Shown here one piece after another: positions 30,809 through 35,353 of a stretch of 35,353 nt of DNA. Where the stretch lies: positions 1 to 35,353 of the forward strand of contig DEQO01000028.1 in the NCBI GenBank assembly GCA_002360495.1, given 5' to 3'. The DNA comes from Flavobacteriales bacterium UBA3364. GTDB taxonomy: Bacteria > Bacteroidota > Bacteroidia > Flavobacteriales_F > PHOS-HE28. A model generated the notes under the pieces. The model had not been told where the DNA came from. It ran no database searches and was given only the letters and a program-made list of their open reading frames with translations. A program made the position numbers and the translations under genes. Position 1 is the stretch's first letter. Each line of letters starts with the position of its first letter.

Positions 30809-32683
30809 CTAGGCTTCGCTGTCGTCGTCCTCTTCGATGTCCTTCTTGCGGCTCTTGCCGGTGCGCTCCTTGGTCTCCATCGCGCTCTTCAGGTCGCTGA
30901 GGACGCTGAGGTCGCCAAGGGTGCTCTTCTCCACCTTCTCGTTCACGCTCTTCACCGAAGCGGATGCTCCGCCAGCTGCTTCCTTGCGGGGTGCGCGCTT
31001 GGCACCAGCTGCCGGTGCTTCCATCACTTCCTCACCCTCTTCGAAGGTGCGGGTGTGGCTGAGAACGATGCGGCGTGCTTCAGCATTGAACTCGAGAACG
31101 ACGAACGGCATCTTCTCTTCGAGTTCGGCTTTGCTGCCATCGGCCTTCTTCAGGTGCTTCAGGCTTACGCTGCCTTCAACGCCGTAGGGCAGGCTGACGA
31201 TGAAGTTCTGGCCTGCACGACCGGTGAGGGTTCCCTCGTGGGTGCTGCCTGGTGTGAATACGCCGGCGAACACTTCCCATGGGTTCTCTTCCACCTGCTT
31301 GTGGCCGAGGCTGAGGCGACGATTCTCCTTGTCCACCTCCAACACCATCACTTCGATGTCGTCACCCACGTTGCAGAACTCGCTCGGGTGCTTGATGCGC
31401 TTGGTCCAGCTGAGGTCGCTGATGTGGATGAGACCATCCACGCCTTCCTCCAGCTCGGCGAAGATGCCGAAGTGGGTGAAGTTGCGAACCTTGGCGGTGT
31501 GCTTGCTGCGTAGCGGGTACTTGAACTCGATCTCGGCCCAAGGGTCCTGTGCGAGTTGCTTCATGCCGAGGCTCATCTTGCGCTCTTCGCGGTCGATGTT
31601 CAACACCACGCACTCGATCTCCTGGCCTTCCTTCAGGAAGTCCTTCGGGCTGCGCAAGTGCTGGCTCCAGCTCATCTCGCTCACGTGCAAGAGGCCTTCC
31701 ACGCCCGGTGCCACTTCCACGAACGCGCCGTAGTCGGTGATCACCATCACTTTGCCTTTCACCTTGTCACCGGCGTTGAGGTCGGCGCTCAAGGCATCCC
31801 ATGGGTGGGCGCTAAGCTGCTTCAAGCCGAGGGCGATGCGCTTCTTCTCGTCGTCGAAATCCAGGATCACGACGTTGATCTTCTCGTCCAGCTTCACCAC
31901 CTCCTCCGGATGGCTTACGCGGCCATAGCTGAGGTCGGTGATGTGGATGAGACCGTCCACGCCACCGAGGTCCACGAACACACCGTAGCTGGTGATGTTC
32001 TTGACGGTACCCTCGAGGACCTGACCTTTCTCCAAGCCGCCGATGATCTGCTTCTTCTGGGCTTCCAGTTCGGCCTCGATAAGCGCTTTGTGGCTGACCA
32101 CCACGTTCTTGAACTCCTGGTTGATCTTCACGACCTTGAACTCCATGTTCTTGCCCACGAACTGGTCGTAGTCGCGAATGGGCTTCACGTCGATCTGGCT
32201 GCCGGGCAGGAACGCTTCGATGCCGAACACGTCCACGATGAGGCCACCCTTGGTGCGGCACTTCACGAAGCCCGTGATGATCTCGTTGGACTCCATGGCG
32301 TGGTTCACCTTGCCCCACGCGTTGTGTACGCGAGCGGTCTTGTGGCTCACCACCATCTGGCCGCCTTTGTCCTCCTGCTTCTCGATGTAGACCTCAACAC
32401 GGTCGCCGATCGCGAGATCGGGCTTGTAGCGGAATTCGCTGATGGGAACAACACCTTCGGACTTGTACCCGATGTTGATCACCACTTCCTTCTTGTTCAT
32501 TCCTACGACGGTGCCCATGAGCACTTCCTTCTCGGAGATGCTGCTGAGGGTGTCCTCGTATGCCTTCTCCATGGACACACGATGGTCCTCGGAAAGGCCT
32601 TTCCGGTCATCTTCCACCACGGTCCAATCGAAATCGACCGGTGGTTCGCGGAGGACGACCTTGTTGTTCTCGACTACTGCCAT
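30809..32683 (-). CDS. rpsA: 30S ribosomal protein S1
   Basis: A 624-residue S1 protein that helps mRNA bind the small ribosomal subunit. Six S1 RNA-binding repeats run from about residue 50 to 550. Repeats 3 to 5 are closest to each other, with the shared blocks SYGVFVDLGGVDGLIH, DYGAFVEVAPGVEGLLH and HFGIFAELEEGVDGLIH. A Lys/Ala/Glu-rich tail with an acidic end (EEDDDSEA) follows. The start at MAVVENNKVV gives the usual Bacteroidota N-terminus; the longer frame (to 32782) is untypical. An exact -7 box 96 nt upstream suggests a leader of about 90 nt, long enough for autoregulation, but no structure was established. Confidence 0.97.
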   Translation of the reverse strand: MAVVENNKVVLREPPVDFDWTVVEDDRKGLSEDHRVSMEKAYEDTLSSISEKEVLMGTVVGMNKKEVVINIGYKSEGVVPISEFRYKPDLAIGDRVEVYIEKQEDKGGQMVVSHKTARVHNAWGKVNHAMESNEIITGFVKCRTKGGLIVDVFGIEAFLPGSQIDVKPIRDYDQFVGKNMEFKVVKINQEFKNVVVSHKALIEAELEAQKKQIIGGLEKGQVLEGTVKNITSYGVFVDLGGVDGLIHITDLSYGRVSHPEEVVKLDEKINVVILDFDDEKKRIALGLKQLSAHPWDALSADLNAGDKVKGKVMVITDYGAFVEVAPGVEGLLHVSEMSWSQHLRSPKDFLKEGQEIECVVLNIDREERKMSLGMKQLAQDPWAEIEFKYPLRSKHTAKVRNFTHFGIFAELEEGVDGLIHISDLSWTKRIKHPSEFCNVGDDIEVMVLEVDKENRRLSLGHKQVEENPWEVFAGVFTPGSTHEGTLTGRAGQNFIVSLPYGVEGSVSLKHLKKADGSKAELEEKMPFVVLEFNAEARRIVLSHTRTFEEGEEVMEAPAAGAKRAPRKEAAGGASASVKSVNEKVEKSTLGDLSVLSDLKSAMETKERTGKSRKKDIEEDDDSEA

Positions 32684-32779
32684 ATCACTTCTTCTACTTG
32701 TATCCCGGACCGAGGGTGCTGTCCGGAAGGGTTTGTTCGTTGGCCTGCTGCACCACGACAGGCTTCCCGAATGGGGCCG

Positions 32780-32787
32780 CAAATGTA
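32780..32787 (-). promoter_or_regulatory. -7 promoter box of rpsA
   Basis: Minus-strand TACATTTG exactly matches TAnnTTTG and ends 96 nt before the rpsA ATG. It is the longest leader implied by any box in this window. Confidence 0.5.
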
Positions 32788-32920
32788 GCTGAAATTCCTG
32801 ATCTGCCGGCAGTTGGATCGTGAGGCGGCCCTAGGAGCATTGCGCACCCCCTGCCGATGGTCCTCCGATCGGTCCGCCACCCTCGAACGTTGGCGAGAAG
32901 GGCATCCAACGCACTATTTA

Positions 32921-34249
32921 TCAGCGTGTTCCGAGGAGGGTAACGCTTCCCGACAACTCCTTGGACACGCTACGCCCGTTGTCCTGCAGGTCGCTGTACA
33001 GGACCACCCAGAAGTAGATGCCGTCCGGCGCTGGCCCCCCTTGCGCCCGGCCGTCCCAGCCGGTGTGAATGGACTGTGAGCGGAACACCACCTGCCCCCA
33101 GCGGTTGCGGATCTCCATGGTGTAGCTCGTCGGCTCGCCAATGGTCATGGGCCGGAAAGTGTCGTTGTGCCCGTCGCCGTTCGGGGTGAAGACATTGGGC
33201 ATCTCCAAGAGCGTGGTACAGGTATCGGCTTCCACGAGCGCTGAACCGGATACGTTCAGGCAAAGACCATCAGCCGTGGCTTCATAGAGACCCGGGCTAC
33301 CGACCAGGATGGTGGAAGCATCAACGCCGGTGTTCCACTCGATGTGGACATCGTCCAATGGCCAATCGGGAGGGTCCAATGTTGCCTGAAGGGTAAGTAA
33401 AGTGCCCGGGCAGATGGGCTCAGCACCTGTGACCAGCATGTCGGGGGGTGGGGGCAGAACAGTGATGTCAATGGAATCGGTATAGCTGCACAACGGCGTG
33501 AACGCGATATCATCCAAAGCAAAGTCGTTCCCACTGGTCGCCAGGTTCTGGTTGGTGATGCAGATATCGACCGTGGTCGCCGTGCCCGAAGACCAGAGCG
33601 CGTAGAACTGGTCCCAGATGCAGGTGGTGCTCGAAGCCAACAGGGGATCGCCGAGACTGGCGCCGTTCACAGTGAAATCGAGTATTGCCGGGCTTTCCGG
33701 ACTGGCCGACATGAGCCACGCTGAGAACGCATAGGTCATGTTCGGCTGTACTGTGATGGTCTGGCACCAAACGCTCGCGTTCTCCACCGCGGAACCATTG
33801 GCGAGGAACATGCCCCCCCCTCCGGTATGGTCGCCGCACGAGGAAAAATTGCTGTGGAGCAATTGTGGATCGGTCGTGACACCGTACGTGCCTTCAAGGC
33901 TCAACACCCCCCATGCGCCACCGGTGCCAAGCTGCAGGTCGGTGGCGAATCCTGTATCCCCATCGCTGAAATCGCCGTTGGTGACCACGTCCTGACCCGG
34001 TATCGGCAACGTGGCCGTACACCAGTACGTGCCGGAGGTATCGGCTGTCATGTACACTGCGGACACACCATTCTGCCATTCTATGGTGAGCGCCCCAGTT
34101 GGACCCTGGAGCAACACGGTCTGCCCATGGCACAGCATGGTATCCGGACCCAGATCGAATTCGCAATCCTGTGCGAACAACGACCCGGAAAGGAACGTCG
34201 CAGTGATCACGCAGGTGGTCGCAACGACGAGGTACATCGATCGGTCCAT
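32921..34249 (-). CDS. Secreted protein with T9SS type B (gliding motility) sorting domain
   Basis: A 442-residue exported protein. Signal peptide MDRSMYLVVATTCVITATFLSGSLFAQ. Residues about 25-70 look Ig/PKD-like (GPDTMLCHGQTVLLQGP). A carbohydrate-binding-like jelly-roll follows (about 85-255; VTNGDFSDGDTGF and ALDDIAFTPLC), then a second Ig-like region. The final about 90 residues are a T9SS type B (CHU_C) domain: MPNVFTPNGDGHNDTF, IRNRWGQVVF, GWDG, PDGIYFWVV. It would be moved to the cell surface by the type IX system. The start at 34249 gives the signal peptide; the longer frame to 34336 has no better N-terminus. Confidence 0.9.
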   Translation of the reverse strand: MDRSMYLVVATTCVITATFLSGSLFAQDCEFDLGPDTMLCHGQTVLLQGPTGALTIEWQNGVSAVYMTADTSGTYWCTATLPIPGQDVVTNGDFSDGDTGFATDLQLGTGGAWGVLSLEGTYGVTTDPQLLHSNFSSCGDHTGGGGMFLANGSAVENASVWCQTITVQPNMTYAFSAWLMSASPESPAILDFTVNGASLGDPLLASSTTCIWDQFYALWSSGTATTVDICITNQNLATSGNDFALDDIAFTPLCSYTDSIDITVLPPPPDMLVTGAEPICPGTLLTLQATLDPPDWPLDDVHIEWNTGVDASTILVGSPGLYEATADGLCLNVSGSALVEADTCTTLLEMPNVFTPNGDGHNDTFRPMTIGEPTSYTMEIRNRWGQVVFRSQSIHTGWDGRAQGGPAPDGIYFWVVLYSDLQDNGRSVSKELSGSVTLLGTR

Positions 34250-34348
34250 ATGTGGCAATGATAGGAACAAGCACGGAAGGGTTGCCCGGCGTTCGAAAAG
34301 CCCGGTCGCGCTGCCTTCCAAGCGCGGCGATCGCATCGATCGTCCCGC

Positions 34349-34356
34349 TACCTTTG
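34349..34356 (+). promoter_or_regulatory. -7 promoter box of ispH
   Basis: TACCTTTG exactly matches TAnnTTTG and ends 27 nt before the ispH ATG. Confidence 0.55.
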
Positions 34357-34383
34357 CTTCCCTCCCATCCCGCCCGGTAATTC

Positions 34384-35353
34384 ATGCGTTCGTTCAGCAT
34401 TCCCACCCACTACCGGAGCAATTTGATCGGACGCTTGAAGGCCTTCCGCAAGGCGCAGGACCCCAAGAAGAAGGACCTTGCACCGACGGTCCTGGACCTC
34501 GGGGCTGTGCGCTTCGTGTTCGCGAGGCACTTCGGGTTCTGTTACGGTGTGGAGAACGCGATCGAGATCAGCTACCAAGCGATCGAGGAGAATCCCGGTA
34601 AACGGATCTTCCTCTTGAGCCAGATGATCCACAATCCGGAGGTGAACGCGGATCTGGAAGGTCATGGGCTGCGGTTCATCCAGGACACGCACGGGCGGAT
34701 GTTGATGGATTGGAACGAATTGCGGAGCGACGACATCGTGATCATCCCCGCCTTCGGGACCACCTTGGAGACCGAGGCGAAATTGAAAGCACTCGGCATC
34801 GATCCACTCAAGCACAACACCACCTGCCCGTTCGTGGAGAAGGTGTGGAACCGCAGTGCGCAACTGGGTGCGAAGGACTATTCCGTCGTGATCCACGGCA
34901 AAGCGGCACATGAGGAGACGCGTGCCACTTTCAGCCATACGGCACAAGGCGCACCCGCGGTGATCGTGAAGGACATGGCCGAGACCGAGGAATTGGGGCG
35001 GATCATTTTGGGCGAGCTTCCCCTCTCCCGCTTCCACGAACTCTTCAGCAAGCGCTGTTCGGCGGGTTTCGATCCCGTTAAAGACCTGCAACGCATCGGT
35101 GTGGTGAACCAGACCACGATGCTCGCCACTGAAACCCAGGCGATCGCCGATCACTTGAAACAGGTGATGGCCAAGAAGTACGGTGATGCGGACCTGAAAG
35201 ACCATTTCGCCGATACGCGCGACACGCTCTGCTACGCCACGAACGACAACCAGGACGCCACGAACGAGTTGCTGAAGCAGGAAGCAGATCTCGCGCTGGT
35301 AGTGGGGGGCTACAATAGCAGCAATACCAGCCACCTCGTTGAGCTATTGGAGC
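34384..35353 (+). CDS. ispH: 4-hydroxy-3-methylbut-2-enyl diphosphate reductase (partial, runs off the window)
   Basis: The first 323 residues of IspH/LytB (EC 1.17.7.4), last enzyme of the MEP isoprenoid pathway, making IPP and DMAPP with a 4Fe-4S cluster. The three cluster cysteines are present: Cys53 (HFGFCYGVENA), Cys148 (TTCPFVEKV) and Cys283 (TLCYATNDNQ). The window ends in the next motif (GGYNSSNTSHLVELLE). An N-terminal extension of about 40 residues and extra length between the cysteines fit the long Bacteroidota form of about 400 residues. No frameshift is seen. The start ATG at 34384 has a promoter box 27 nt upstream. Confidence 0.95.
   Translation, partial: MRSFSIPTHYRSNLIGRLKAFRKAQDPKKKDLAPTVLDLGAVRFVFARHFGFCYGVENAIEISYQAIEENPGKRIFLLSQMIHNPEVNADLEGHGLRFIQDTHGRMLMDWNELRSDDIVIIPAFGTTLETEAKLKALGIDPLKHNTTCPFVEKVWNRSAQLGAKDYSVVIHGKAAHEETRATFSHTAQGAPAVIVKDMAETEELGRIILGELPLSRFHELFSKRCSAGFDPVKDLQRIGVVNQTTMLATETQAIADHLKQVMAKKYGDADLKDHFADTRDTLCYATNDNQDATNELLKQEADLALVVGGYNSSNTSHLVELLE

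Noticed and set aside
31556..32788. 410-codon plus-strand frame opposite rpsA
   Set aside because: Antisense shadow of the S1 repeats; the His/Leu/Val runs mirror repeat codons of rpsA.
1..35353. Search for CRISPR arrays, tRNA genes, insertion sequences, prophage or defence genes
   Set aside because: No regularly spaced repeats, cloverleaf-like sequence, transposase or integrase motifs, or nuclease/toxin families were recognised on either strand.

Overview
The window reads as a GC-rich member of Bacteroidota, most likely a Flavobacteriales-type bacterium. Evidence for this is the three secreted proteins with type IX secretion (T9SS) C-terminal signals (a type A tail, a type B gliding-motility tail and a degenerate type A tail), an OmpA protein with the TPR/beta-propeller/CarboxypepD_reg/OmpA layout of PorE, the fused FtcD, the long N-terminal extension on IspH, and the near absence of Shine-Dalgarno sites. 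Instead, almost every transcription unit is preceded by a TAnnTTyG box matching the Bacteroidetes -7 promoter element. No tRNA, rRNA, CRISPR array, insertion sequence or phage gene was seen.

Layout. 1-4314 (+): a secreted beta-helix protein, then a two-gene envelope O-acylation cassette (MBOAT acyltransferase plus SGNH-like partner). 4235-5728 (-): a RimK-type ATP-grasp ligase followed by the 5' remnant of a secreted-protein gene that collapses where it meets the cassette. 5867-8064 (+): phytanoyl-CoA-type dioxygenase, DUF4833 protein, short-chain dehydrogenase. 8039-11681: a PAP2_C phosphotransferase and a GT39-like glycosyltransferase in an ATGA-overlapping pair on the minus strand, divergent from a GT22-like glycosyltransferase. 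11682-12078 is a 397-bp gap without a convincing gene. 12079-12852 (+): TerC. 12849-18897 (-): aroC, a large AsmA-family protein and the PorE-like OmpA protein, tightly packed. 19034-22817 (+): histidine degradation (hutI, ftcD) with a CPBP intramembrane protease between them. 22949-25333 (+): a polytopic membrane patatin. 25272-30671 (-): BadF/BadG-type sugar kinase, orphan LuxR response regulator, RNase Z, a T9SS cargo, a STAS anti-anti-sigma protein, pyrB and pyrR. 30809-32683 (-): rpsA. 32921-34249 (-): a T9SS type B secreted protein. 34384-end (+): ispH, cut by the window edge.

How the genes work together. Most are housekeeping: chorismate, pyrimidine and isoprenoid synthesis, translation, RNA processing and histidine catabolism. 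The accessory part is about the cell envelope: O-acylation, lipid phosphotransfer, polyprenyl-sugar glycosyltransfer, lipid transport (AsmA), lipid hydrolysis (patatin) and secreted adhesin-like cargo. I found no complete new defence or mobile system. The signals most worth following are the promoter pattern with very short leaders, the acylation cassette abutting a truncated gene, the membrane-embedded patatin, and the AsmA protein with an apolipoprotein-like tail.
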